Shown piece by piece: positions 1 to 10,725 of a DNA stretch of 47,237 bases. Source of the stretch: Campylobacterota bacterium (GTDB lineage Bacteria > Campylobacterota > Campylobacteria > Campylobacterales > Sulfurimonadaceae). Numbering within the stretch: position 1 is the stretch's first letter; every line of letters begins with the position of its first letter. Location: the NCBI GenBank assembly GCA_013607635.1, contig VCAY01000008.1:1-47237 (forward strand). The letters run 5' to 3'. Under the pieces are notes generated by a model that saw only the letters and a program-made list of their open reading frames with translations, did no database searches and had not been told where the DNA came from. A program made the translations under genes and the position numbers.

Positions 1-21
1 CCATTTCTACCATCCTTTTAA

Positions 22-234
22 TTTTTTTGCAATCATAGTCAATTTGGAATTTACAGAAATTATTTTACACTACCAGATTTTTTAGTAGATGAGAAATATA
101 CTTTTGAAATAGGTGGTAAAAATAAAGGGTTTGAACAGATTAAAAGTATTGAAAATTCTTATGTAGTAGCAGATGGGATAGAAGTTGGTTTTAAAAATAA
201 GTTGCCATTGTGGCTGTTTGGATTTCTTTACTAA
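22..234 (+). pseudogene. C-terminal remnant of an AAA-family ATP-binding protein (DUF4143-type)
   Basis: Frame reads ...QFGIYRNYFTLPDFLVDEKYTFEIGGKNKGFEQIKSIENSYVVADGIEVGFKNKLPLWLFGFLY*, resembling the C-terminus of COG1373-type ATPases; same frame has a stop at 19-21, so the N-terminal part is absent. Confidence 0.5.
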
Positions 235-315
235 GGAGCTAAATTTTTATTAAATTTCATTTTTTTGCGAAATTATAGTAAAAAAAGAGTACTATGTGAA
301 AAAAATTATAGGTAG

Positions 316-801
316 ATGGAAAGATTAATGAAACAAGAGAGTTACGAACTTTTTGCTGCCGGCAGTGTAGAGCAGATTGTCAAGCAGATTGGCGATGAGC
401 TTGAGAAAAGAAATGAGTCCCCTTTTTGGAAAGAGAAAGTTGCACCTTTTAGTAAGGCGATTTTATCTGTTTTGATTCCTTTGCGAGATAATGGCATACT
501 TTTTGACCCCCAAGGGGATAAACAAGAGAGATTAACGCCTGAGCTTTTTTTTGAGTGGAGTGATTTTGTATCACTTAAGATGTTACTTTTTACCATAACA
601 GCATCGAATGAGGTAGGTGTTTTGCAAAGAACAAAGCTAAGTGAAGAGGATTGTGCAAAATATCAAGAGATCGATCTGGAAAAATTGGCAAGTTATCTTG
701 GCAAATACAGTGTCAATCTTGAAAACGAAGCGTTTGACTTTCCCATCGCAAACTACAACCTGCATCAGGGTGTTAGCAATGTTATAAAGTCACTGCTTTA
801 G
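316..801 (+). CDS. conserved hypothetical protein
   Basis: 161-aa ORF, intergenic on its strand, ends just before the convergent rhodanese gene. Confidence 0.7.
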   Translation: MERLMKQESYELFAAGSVEQIVKQIGDELEKRNESPFWKEKVAPFSKAILSVLIPLRDNGILFDPQGDKQERLTPELFFEWSDFVSLKMLLFTITASNEVGVLQRTKLSEEDCAKYQEIDLEKLASYLGKYSVNLENEAFDFPIANYNLHQGVSNVIKSLL

Positions 802-1197
802 AGGGTATGTCGGGAGTTTTAAAACTTTTGTAGCGTAATCCATCCCACCTTTGAGACTGATCACCTTATAACCGAGTTTTTCTGCCATCCAATGACCAAC
901 CAAGGATGTTCTACTGCCTGTATGGCAGATGATAGCAAAGGGCTTTGTGGTATCTACTTTGGCGTTGAGTTCTTGTAAAAAACGGTTAATATTGTACCCA
1001 CCTCGTGTGTCAAAGAACATGATGGGTATGGCACCTTTGAGCAGTCCCGTTTGTTGCCACTCCGGTGGTGTTCTAATATCAACGATGGGGATGTTGGAAT
1101 CAAGCAACTCTTTTGTGATGTACTCGCTTTTATACTCAGCAAAAAGTGATAATGTGAAAATGAGTAGTACTATTATTTTTTTCAAGGTAAACTCCAA
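790..1197 (-). CDS. rhodanese-like domain protein, probably exported
   Basis: N-terminal hydrophobic signal (KKIIVLLIFTLSLFA), VDIRTPPEW motif and active-site loop CHTGSRTS. Confidence 0.85.
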   Translation of the reverse strand: MEFTLKKIIVLLIFTLSLFAEYKSEYITKELLDSNIPIVDIRTPPEWQQTGLLKGAIPIMFFDTRGGYNINRFLQELNAKVDTTKPFAIICHTGSRTSLVGHWMAEKLGYKVISLKGGMDYATKVLKLPTYPLKQ

Positions 1198-1245
1198 AAT
1201 CGATTCATGCTACAATTATAACTATGTAAAACTAATGAGGTGACA

Positions 1246-1617
1246 ATGGCAGCATCAACAAAAGCGATACAGAATGCGCAAAGAGTTCGTTATATTCGAG
1301 CTTTGGAGCGATTCCATAAAACGATCCACACTTTCTTGGCAAAAAATGAGACAATTACCAAAGAGGCTTTGGATAAAAAGATAGACAATGCGTTCAAGCT
1401 TTTAAGCAGGGTTGAAGAGGTGCAACTTTACAAAGGGGAGTTGCAAGATTTACAAACTCTTGTCAAAAAGATGATAGCATCCAAACAGAGCGATGAAGAT
1501 ATACAGCAGATTCGCTCAGACCTGCTTTATGGATGTAACCAGTTAGATAAAAGGAGAAATGCCAGAAAGTATAAAAAGCAAAAACACTCAAACTCCCACT
1601 ATGAGGAGTTTGCATAA
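1246..1617 (+). CDS. conserved hypothetical protein
   Basis: ORF with start MAASTKAIQ; charged, helical protein. Confidence 0.6.
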   Translation: MAASTKAIQNAQRVRYIRALERFHKTIHTFLAKNETITKEALDKKIDNAFKLLSRVEEVQLYKGELQDLQTLVKKMIASKQSDEDIQQIRSDLLYGCNQLDKRRNARKYKKQKHSNSHYEEFA

Positions 1618-1625
1618 GAGGGTAG

Positions 1626-3178
1626 TTACTGTTTTGCCTCCTCAAGCATCGCTTCAAGAATCCCAAAGAGTCTATTGGAAGCTTCCTCCATCGCTTCAAA
1701 GTTTTTGATGATCTCATCTTCGGCATCAAGAATGTTAAGTTCTGGATCTTCTGCTTCAAGGTATGCAAGGTTTTTGTTGGCATTGGTGTGTACAATGTTG
1801 TGAGGCTGTTCAAGTGCTGTATATGCTTGTGTTGTACCAAAACGCTCTCTCCCCTCTCCTTCATACCATTTACCAAGGTTACACTGGTGATGATTGACCG
1901 GTTTGAGCATCTGTTTTTGCGAGATGAGGGAGTTGTAGGCGCGCGATTTGTAAAGAATGTGATCAATTTTTGCAAGAACAGTAAAGATACTGTTCTCCAT
2001 ATTGATAGACTGGTGAACATTATCAAGTGCGCTCGAGCTAAGCTCAACAAGTGTACTTTCAAACTGTTCGATTTTTTCAGTTGATTTGTCAACAGTCTCT
2101 TTTATCACTTCGGAACTCTCCTGGATCTCACCCGCACGCGCTGCTTCAATCGCCGCGTTGAGTGCAAGAAGGTTGGTTTGATCTGCAATATCTGTGATGA
2201 GGTCAATAACGGTCGTGATGCTTGCTGTTTGGTTGGCAAGCTCCTCGATGTTGCCGTTGTTGATGTTAACATGCTCGTTGAGTTGGTGCAACTCTTCAAC
2301 GACAGTTGTGATATTGTCACGAGAATCGTTCGCAAGGCGTGAGGCATCGTTGGTAGAGGCGGTTACACTTTTGAGACTCTCAATGTTATGTTTGAGGTCT
2401 GACTGGATGATAGTAAGCGACTCGGTCACCTGTACACCCATAGCACTTAGTTTTGCGTTTAAAAGGTCGATCTTGAGGCGGATATTTTGCTCTTTCATAA
2501 AATTGATTGTTTGTTCTACATTGCTCACAGCTTCTAAAAATGCACCACTAAGCCCCTCTTTGTTGATAGGTTTGCTAAAGTCACCTTTTGAGGCATTGCT
2601 AATAGATGTAATCACCTCAGAGATACCTCTCTCAATGTGCTCAATCAGTCGCATCAGTGATTTACCCATATAGTCTAGTTCTGTGTTTCCGCTGATGCGA
2701 ACCTCACTTTTTTTGCTAAAGTCACCTTCGGAAGTGGTATCGATAAGAGATCGGAAGCGATTAAGTCCACCGATAATTCCCTTTCTAATCTTCCAACTAA
2801 TAAAGGTGAGAGGAGTTTGTGATACTTTTCGTAGTTTTGTTCTTTATTGTTTGCAATCTGCTCAGGTGTTAAAGAATCAAGGTAGCTGTATGCCTGAGGA
2901 ATAAATGTCATGGTTGATTTTTTAGAGTTTTGTAGCAGAGTGTAGTCTGCATCACCGCCTAGCATAATATCTCGGTCATTACGGCTGATGTAGTTCATCC
3001 TTTTTTCTATGTCATAAATTGCCAATGATGTTTCGATTGACTTGTTTTTTATGACACGGAACTCACCCTCCATATCTCCAAATGCATAGTAAGTAAAACC
3101 AGCCGCACTGACAAGTGATATGGTGACAATAGCTATGAGAAACCACATCTGTGTTTTGATGGTTGTATTTCTAAACAT
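1626..3178 (-). pseudogene. methyl-accepting chemotaxis protein with C-terminal CZB domain, frameshifted and internally deleted
   Basis: ORF 2675..3178 gives TM1 plus partial sensor domain; ORF 1626..2669 gives HAMP/MA domain and CZB (HHQCNLGKWYEGEG). The HAMP-like sequence WKIRKGIIGGLNRFRSLIDTTSEGDF continues upstream of 2669 in the shifted frame. Confidence 0.8.
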
Positions 3179-3371
3179 GCACTTTTTGTCGTTTTAGGGC
3201 ATTGTAACATAATAAAAAAAATATTTCTATAAAATTACATTTTTTCTATGATAAAATACATAAAAATTTTAGAAGGTGATCGTGACACTGGCAGAAAAAG
3301 AGATTAAAAAGTTTGAAAGGGGAGATTGTGTACAGGAGTAGATGGTATGATCGCTGAGGGGATATAGGCAG

Positions 3372-4568
3372 ATGCAAAGAGTTTGGAGTTTTTTTTTAGA
3401 AGATTTTGCACAGAAGATATCTCCATGGCTTGGTGATTATGGGGTTGGCGTAGCAAAACTGCTTTTTGTTCTGCTGTTGATCTTGATCGTTTTTGTGGTA
3501 AGGCGGTTGTTTGTGATGGGTTTAAAGTTTGCACTTTTGCGAATAGAACTCTTTAAAGATGCGACTACTCATATTCTCGAGAGATTGCCACGGACCATCA
3601 ATCTTCTTTTTATTGTGATCAACAGCAATATGATTGTATATATCTACAATGATTTTAGCTCGATTGTTGCAGTAACGAGATTTTTTAATATGTTGTATGC
3701 GATCATAGAAATATATATCGTTTACACCATTGTGAATACTGCAATAGCGGTTAAGTTAAGTAGTTTTAATCCACATCGACACCATTTGAAGAGAGATGTT
3801 GTCAACGTTGGTATTAAAATTATGAACTTTATAATCTTCTTAATGGGTCTTTTAGTAGTGCTTTATTTTGCCGGTGTTGATCTTACGGCTGTACTCTCAG
3901 GTCTTGGGATTGGTGGTTTTGCTCTGGCATTTGCAGCTAAAGATACCATCTCAAACTTTTTTGGTACACTTTCAGTTCTTTTTTCTGATGTTTTTTCCCA
4001 AGGGGACTGGATCGAAATAGATGGCAAAGAGGGGACGGTTGTTGAGATAGGACTGCGTGTGACAACGATCCGCACTTTTGATAACGCGCTCATCTCAATC
4101 CCTAACGGCATTTTTGCATCTAAAGATGTGAAAAACTGGAATAAGCGTAAAGTTGGGCGTCGGATTAAGATGAATATTGGTGTTACATATAACTCCAAAG
4201 TGCAAGATATCCAAAATGCAGTCAAGCAGATAAGACAGATGTTGTTGCAGCATCCAGATATTGCGACACCAAATACAAAATATGAACATGCGCATCATCA
4301 CAGTACAAAACTGGTCTCAAAAGATGATCTTGAAGGGGTTAAAACCACACTTCTAGTCTATCTTGATACTTTTGCAGATTCAAGCATCAATATCTTGGTG
4401 TATTGTTTTTCCAAGTCGGTCAAATGGGAAGATTGGTTACAAACAAAAGAGGATGTGATGCATAAGATCATGGAGATTATTGAGCAAAACAATTTAAGTT
4501 TTGCATTCCCATCACTCTCTATCTATGATGAAACGCGTTGTAAAAAGGATAATACAAATGATGAATGA
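3372..4568 (+). CDS. mechanosensitive ion channel family protein (MscS-type)
   Basis: TM helices followed by MscS signature GIGGFALAFAAKDTISNFFGTLSVLFSDVFSQGDWIEIDGKEGTVVEIGLRVTTIRTFDNALISIPN. Confidence 0.93.
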   Translation: MQRVWSFFLEDFAQKISPWLGDYGVGVAKLLFVLLLILIVFVVRRLFVMGLKFALLRIELFKDATTHILERLPRTINLLFIVINSNMIVYIYNDFSSIVAVTRFFNMLYAIIEIYIVYTIVNTAIAVKLSSFNPHRHHLKRDVVNVGIKIMNFIIFLMGLLVVLYFAGVDLTAVLSGLGIGGFALAFAAKDTISNFFGTLSVLFSDVFSQGDWIEIDGKEGTVVEIGLRVTTIRTFDNALISIPNGIFASKDVKNWNKRKVGRRIKMNIGVTYNSKVQDIQNAVKQIRQMLLQHPDIATPNTKYEHAHHHSTKLVSKDDLEGVKTTLLVYLDTFADSSINILVYCFSKSVKWEDWLQTKEDVMHKIMEIIEQNNLSFAFPSLSIYDETRCKKDNTNDE

Positions 4569-5313
4569 AGAGAATAGAATCTCTACACAGACAAAACTGT
4601 TTGGCTATATTGGTGAACATGCCGGTGCAAGCAGATTTTGTGCTGTGCTTAATAAAAATTTTAAACAAAATGGTGATGATGCGATGATTATCCCGATGAA
4701 TATTCGAGAAGATGATCTCTATTTTACCCTAAGCAATATGAAAAACTCCCATCTTAACGGTGCCGTGATATCGAGTGAATATGTTAGCGATGTTGTCGAT
4801 ATTTTAGATGATGCGCCTGCATTAGTGAGCAAAAGCGGGATGTGTGACATCATCTACAAAGAGGTAAATCGCCTAAGGGGAGATCTTTTTAGTATAAGAG
4901 TCTTGATAGAGCACCTTAAAGATCTGTGTGCATCTAAGATAGCCATTATAGGAGTTAACCCCTATGCGAAGGCATTTTCGTTTCTTGCATGTGGTTTTAA
5001 TGTGAGCTATTTTCACGATAACCTTGAGGCGTTAATGGAGTTTTCCAAGCAAACGCAACAGGATGATATCGATATGAACCGTATCGCTTTGGATATGCCC
5101 GTTGATCTCTCAGAGTTTGATGTTGTGCTTGATTTTTCAGATTTTGATTCACTTACGATGGTACAAGCACTTGGAAAAAACAATTTTGATATGAAAAACA
5201 CGAAACAGTTTTCAGCACTCAAACAAAGAGCATCAGAGTTAGAAGCTACATACACAAGTTATGATGCTATGCTCGAGCAGCTTACAGATAAAGTGTATCA
5301 GTTGATCCACTGA
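4558..5313 (+). CDS. shikimate dehydrogenase-like (AroE-fold) protein, divergent
   Basis: Start MMNEEN overlaps the mscS 3' end; KLFGYIGEHAGASRFCAVLNKNF resembles the AroE N-terminal region and SKIAIIGVNPYAKAFSFLACGFNV a Rossmann segment; catalytic motifs not obvious. Confidence 0.45.
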   Translation: MMNEENRISTQTKLFGYIGEHAGASRFCAVLNKNFKQNGDDAMIIPMNIREDDLYFTLSNMKNSHLNGAVISSEYVSDVVDILDDAPALVSKSGMCDIIYKEVNRLRGDLFSIRVLIEHLKDLCASKIAIIGVNPYAKAFSFLACGFNVSYFHDNLEALMEFSKQTQQDDIDMNRIALDMPVDLSEFDVVLDFSDFDSLTMVQALGKNNFDMKNTKQFSALKQRASELEATYTSYDAMLEQLTDKVYQLIH

Positions 5314-5807
5314 GATAGCTGTAGCCACCCCTGCCAAAGGAGTGCAGAAGAGATTCCCGCTGCAAATCCGGCGATGATATCATCTCCCATCACACCAATG
5401 CCACCTTTGGCTTCACGGTCAATACGACCAATAATAGAGGGCTTGGTGATATCAAAATAACGAAAAAGTAAAAACGACAATAGAGATTGGATCAAAAAGC
5501 CATTGTCAAGATTACTTACTTCAGAGAAACTGACACTCAATGCCGGCGCAACACTAAGTGCAAACCACATACCGGCAAGCTCATCGATCACAATCTGTTG
5601 ATTGTCATGGATTGCACTCTCTTTTTCATATCTGTTAATCTGTTCGATTGCTATTACAGAGACAAGTAAGGCGGCTAGAAAAAGTGTTGTGACATCCATT
5701 GTAATAAGAATCAACATCCCAAGAGGAAGAGAGACCAGAGTACCGATGGTGCCGGGAGCTTTTGGTGAGAGTCCGCTGTACCCCACTGTTAAAAAAAACC
5801 AACGCAT
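5298..5807 (-). CDS. pgpA: phosphatidylglycerophosphatase A
   Basis: SGLSPKAPGTIGTLVSLPLG, DELAGMW, and MGDDIIAG motifs. Confidence 0.9.
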   Translation of the reverse strand: MRWFFLTVGYSGLSPKAPGTIGTLVSLPLGMLILITMDVTTLFLAALLVSVIAIEQINRYEKESAIHDNQQIVIDELAGMWFALSVAPALSVSFSEVSNLDNGFLIQSLLSFLLFRYFDITKPSIIGRIDREAKGGIGVMGDDIIAGFAAGISSALLWQGWLQLSQWIN

Positions 5808-5816
5808 AGAGAAACC

Positions 5817-7007
5817 TTATGTGAGAGATGTTGTTTGGTAGAGTTTCATCAACTCAAGGTAGAAATCGCGCTCTGTATGCTCTTCCAAAAGACCTGTTAC
5901 AGGGAACGTGTCATAATAGAGTTTTTCAAGGTTTTTAAATCTATTTGGAAAAAGTTTTGAAAGGATAAAAGAGGAGATCTCTTTTCTAATGAGAACCGCA
6001 GGAGGTAAAAGACCATATTCGAGTATCTCAAGGATCGAGTCTGCATGGTATGATATCTGATGGTGTTGTCCGTGTGGGCAAGTGTTTTTACTTACGAGTG
6101 TTCGACATTCGTTGCAATATACATATTCGCTAGCTACAGATATTTCAATATCTATTCCAACAACTTTGTCAATGATCGATTTATTGGAGTTGCAATCGTA
6201 AAACATCCCAAGTCCCGCATGGTTACGTCCAACTGTTAGTCTATCACATTCATAGTTTTTTGCGACAATCGCATCGATGATGATCTCGTTGTATCCGGCA
6301 AAGATATAACTATTTTCAAGTGGTACAACCACAACACGGTTTTTTGGAAGATAGTTGTTGATAAAGTACTCCAGCGCTTCTTTTCGTATCTCGAAATTTA
6401 AGTGAGCACTGTTGTATGGTTTCAAAAGAAAAATGACGAGTAAATCGGTAGTTTCAAGTGTCTGGCGTATCAACCTTTCATGTGCTCGATGTAGAGGGTT
6501 GGCTCCCATCATTAGCGATGTGACATGTTTGGCGTCAACAGCTTTTTTTGCCTTTTGGATTATCTGCTTACATTCATTTGGCTTTGGATTCATGAGTTGA
6601 TACTCTCCAGAAACTGCCCATGAACCCAACCTTTTAACAGTCGCCATAACACCGGGATGTGTTGGATCATTTGTCCCATAGATATGTTTGACACGCTCTT
6701 TAGGATCTATTTGATATACCTCTTCAACACTCAAAAGAGCATACTCTTCCCCTTCGCACAACAGCAACACCTCTTCACCGGTTTTGAGTGATTGGATCAC
6801 CTCCTCATTCTTTTTCCCAGAAGGTGCCAGGATAAAAGGGAAAGGGAAAGATTTACCATCAATTAGACCGGTACGAAGAATCTCTTGAGATTCTTCTTGG
6901 GTCATTAGTTTTGTCACGGGATACAAAAGCCCCTCTTGAAGCAAAGTAAGAGCAGAAGCTGCCTCTTTGTCGATATAAATAGTTTTATTTTTGTTTGATG
7001 ATGTCAT
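5817..7007 (-). CDS. sat: ATP sulfurylase (sulfate adenylyltransferase) family protein
   Basis: NPLHRAHERLIR (HxxH), TVGRNHAGLG, and CNECRTLVSKNTCPHG zinc-type motif; gene order as C. jejuni Cj1607-Cj1610. Confidence 0.85.
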   Translation of the reverse strand: MTSSNKNKTIYIDKEAASALTLLQEGLLYPVTKLMTQEESQEILRTGLIDGKSFPFPFILAPSGKKNEEVIQSLKTGEEVLLLCEGEEYALLSVEEVYQIDPKERVKHIYGTNDPTHPGVMATVKRLGSWAVSGEYQLMNPKPNECKQIIQKAKKAVDAKHVTSLMMGANPLHRAHERLIRQTLETTDLLVIFLLKPYNSAHLNFEIRKEALEYFINNYLPKNRVVVVPLENSYIFAGYNEIIIDAIVAKNYECDRLTVGRNHAGLGMFYDCNSNKSIIDKVVGIDIEISVASEYVYCNECRTLVSKNTCPHGQHHQISYHADSILEILEYGLLPPAVLIRKEISSFILSKLFPNRFKNLEKLYYDTFPVTGLLEEHTERDFYLELMKLYQTTSLT

Positions 7008-7872
7008 ACTTTTTTCTTTTTTCCCAAAGACTTTTACGGCTGATTCCCAGTTTTTTTGAAAGTTCCGTATCGGGGTATTTGTCCTGATAATTGATCACAA
7101 TATACTTGACATAGTCCTCGATAGGGAGAATCTCGTTTTTGTCAAAGATATTGCTTTCGTTTTTGATCTCAATCACTTGATGTTGTACATCCTCTACTTT
7201 GTCTGTTGAGGCGATGATCGCTTTCTTACCGGTAATAAGATCGCAAAAGCGTTTTTTGTCGTTTTTTTTCAATGTTTGGTAATTGATTAGGTATATGATA
7301 CTGTTTTGTGGAAGATTTTCTATCTCTTGGAGTGCTTTTGGATCACTGAGTGTTACAAAATGTATCGGAAGGTTCTGTTTTTTAGCAAATTCAAAAGCAA
7401 ATGCATCGGCATATTTTTGAAAATTTGATGAGATGAAGAGTGGCAGTTCTATATTTTCAAGGCTGACCTCATTTTTTGCATTTTCAAAGGTGTAATCAAG
7501 ATATTTTTCATACGCCTCTGTTCGTTTTTTGAGCTTTTCATAATCTTGGTAATGATCGATCTTTCGCACAAGCTCTTCGATCATAAACGGTTTTAAGATG
7601 TAGTCTTTCGCTCCGGCACTGAGTGGTTTTGAAACAGTATCGTTGCTGATGTATGAAACCATTAAAATAACGATGGAGTTTTTAAAAGTCTCGATGACGG
7701 GATTGAAATCTTGACCGTTAATGTTTGTTGAGAGCAGCACCACATCGTAGTTGTTACCTCTAATGGCATCTTTTGTCGATGTACACATCTCACACACATG
7801 ACCCAATTCACCTAGTTTTGTTGCAATACTTTGTGCTAAATAGACTTCGTTTTCTATAATGAGTATCTTCAA
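6985..7872 (-). CDS. cemR: atypical orphan response regulator of the HP1021/Cj1608 (CemR) family
   Basis: Receiver-like N-terminus MKILIIENEVYLAQSIATKLGELGH with the phosphoacceptor position as Ser (VVLLSTNINGQD); C-terminal HTH (DTELSKKLGISRKSLWEKRKKYDI); between ispDF and sat. Confidence 0.8.
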   Translation of the reverse strand: MKILIIENEVYLAQSIATKLGELGHVCEMCTSTKDAIRGNNYDVVLLSTNINGQDFNPVIETFKNSIVILMVSYISNDTVSKPLSAGAKDYILKPFMIEELVRKIDHYQDYEKLKKRTEAYEKYLDYTFENAKNEVSLENIELPLFISSNFQKYADAFAFEFAKKQNLPIHFVTLSDPKALQEIENLPQNSIIYLINYQTLKKNDKKRFCDLITGKKAIIASTDKVEDVQHQVIEIKNESNIFDKNEILPIEDYVKYIVINYQDKYPDTELSKKLGISRKSLWEKRKKYDIIKQK

Positions 7873-8990
7873 TTTCTTTTCCAGTTAAAATATTTTAAAT
7901 TTGCATTGGACCATACGGCTACACCTTCACCTCTTCCGATAAACCCCAGCTTTTCGGTAGTGGTTGCCTTGACATTAACGTTTGCCATCGGTATTTCTAA
8001 AATTTTTGCCAATCTCTGACGTATTTTTGTTTTATATGGTGCTAAGCGCGGTGTTTGCGCGGCAATAGTAATATCAACATTGATAATCTCAAAGCCAAAC
8101 TTGGTGAGTTTTTCTACTACATTTTTAAGAAGTATTTTTGAATCTATCCCCGCGTACGCTGCATCATTATCGGGAAAGAGCATCCCGATATCACCCATGC
8201 CGCTTGCTCCCAAAAGAGCATCGATAAGCGAATGGATGGCAACATCCCCATCACTGTGCGCTTTAAAGCCAAACTCTGAGTCTATCAAAACACCACCGAG
8301 CCACATCTCACCTTTGGTGTCAAACGCGTGTACATCAAAGCCGTTACCGCTGAGTGTCACATCACTTGGTGCCTTGAGGCATTTAATGTTGTTAAGATCA
8401 TCTATATAGGTGATCTTATTTGCATTGGCATCACCTAAAACAAAAGTGCGTGTACCGCCGTTTGCGACGATGGCACTGCTTTCATCGGTGTATTGTATTG
8501 CACTTTGCAGAGCTTCTTTGAGTACAGCAGTTTTGGAGAGTTGCGGTGTTTGTACCTGTTTTACCTTCTCACGGTCTATCGTTTCATTGCCATAAACTAT
8601 TGTATCTACCGCTTTAAGATAAGGAACAACACAATCTGCTTCACCTTTTTGTGCGATAATTCTTTGCAAAAGCGTAGTATCGACACACGCTCTTGCAACA
8701 TCACTCACCAGCACATACTCACTTGTTACATGTAGTAACGCATTTTTGAGTGAGTCTTGGCGGGTAGCACCACCTGCTACAAACTCATAAGTGGCAAAGT
8801 TTTTCATGTACTCAATATCATCTTCGGCAGCAACAACGATCACCTTTGCCACAAAACCGCTGTTTTCAAAGCTTTGTGCAACAAATTGCCAAAGAGGCAT
8901 TTGGTCAATGCGAAGCCACTGTTTCTTGACGCCCATCTCAAATCTTGTTGAGTTTCCGGCACATAGTAAGAGAAGTGTTAGGTCTGACAA
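7869..8990 (-). CDS. ispDF: bifunctional 2-C-methyl-D-erythritol 4-phosphate cytidylyltransferase / 2,4-cyclodiphosphate synthase
   Basis: IspD motif LLLCAGNSTRFEMGVKKQW fused to IspF motifs GNGFDVHAF, HSDGDVAIHSLIDALLGASGMGDIGMLFPD and KATTTEKLGFIGRGEG. Confidence 0.95.
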   Translation of the reverse strand: MSDLTLLLLCAGNSTRFEMGVKKQWLRIDQMPLWQFVAQSFENSGFVAKVIVVAAEDDIEYMKNFATYEFVAGGATRQDSLKNALLHVTSEYVLVSDVARACVDTTLLQRIIAQKGEADCVVPYLKAVDTIVYGNETIDREKVKQVQTPQLSKTAVLKEALQSAIQYTDESSAIVANGGTRTFVLGDANANKITYIDDLNNIKCLKAPSDVTLSGNGFDVHAFDTKGEMWLGGVLIDSEFGFKAHSDGDVAIHSLIDALLGASGMGDIGMLFPDNDAAYAGIDSKILLKNVVEKLTKFGFEIINVDITIAAQTPRLAPYKTKIRQRLAKILEIPMANVNVKATTTEKLGFIGRGEGVAVWSNANLKYFNWKRN

Positions 8991-9085
8991 ATAGACTCCT
9001 TGAAAGTGTTACGAAATTATACACTTTTTTAGCTTTTGAAATCTTAAGCAGTCTGAATTTTTTAGGTTAAATTAACTTTATTTGA

Positions 9086-10501
<1,416 letters not shown>

Positions 10502-10509
10502 AAAGTAGT

Positions 10510-10585
10510 TGGTGGAGTCAAGGGGGATCGAACCCCTGACCTATACGCTGCCAGCGTATCGCTCTCCCAGCTGAGCTATGACCCC
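10510..10585 (-). tRNA. tRNA-Ala (anticodon GGC)
   Basis: Minus strand GGGGTCATAGCTCAGCTGGGAGAGCGATACGCTGGCAGCGTATAGGTCAGGGGTTCGATCCCCCTTGACTCCACCA folds as a cloverleaf; anticodon loop CTGGCAG; encoded CCA. Confidence 0.95.
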
Positions 10586-10725
10586 AAAGTTGTAGAGTGA
10601 AATTGTGTAATATTACCCCTTAAAACTTCCTAAAAACATTAAGAAATCGTTAAATATTCGGTGCTATAATTCCCTCAAATAGAAATAGGATAAAATTACT
10701 CTTATTTTAATGAAAGGATTTTTAA

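Noticed and set aside
1463-2092. 209-aa minus-strand ORF
   Set aside because: Shadow ORF overlapping the hypothetical gene and the chemoreceptor remnant in another frame; composition not protein-like.
3282-3342. Short GTG ORF VTLAEKEIKKFERGDCVQE upstream of mscS
   Set aside because: Only 19 codons and no recognised homology; could be a leader peptide or gene remnant but unsupported.
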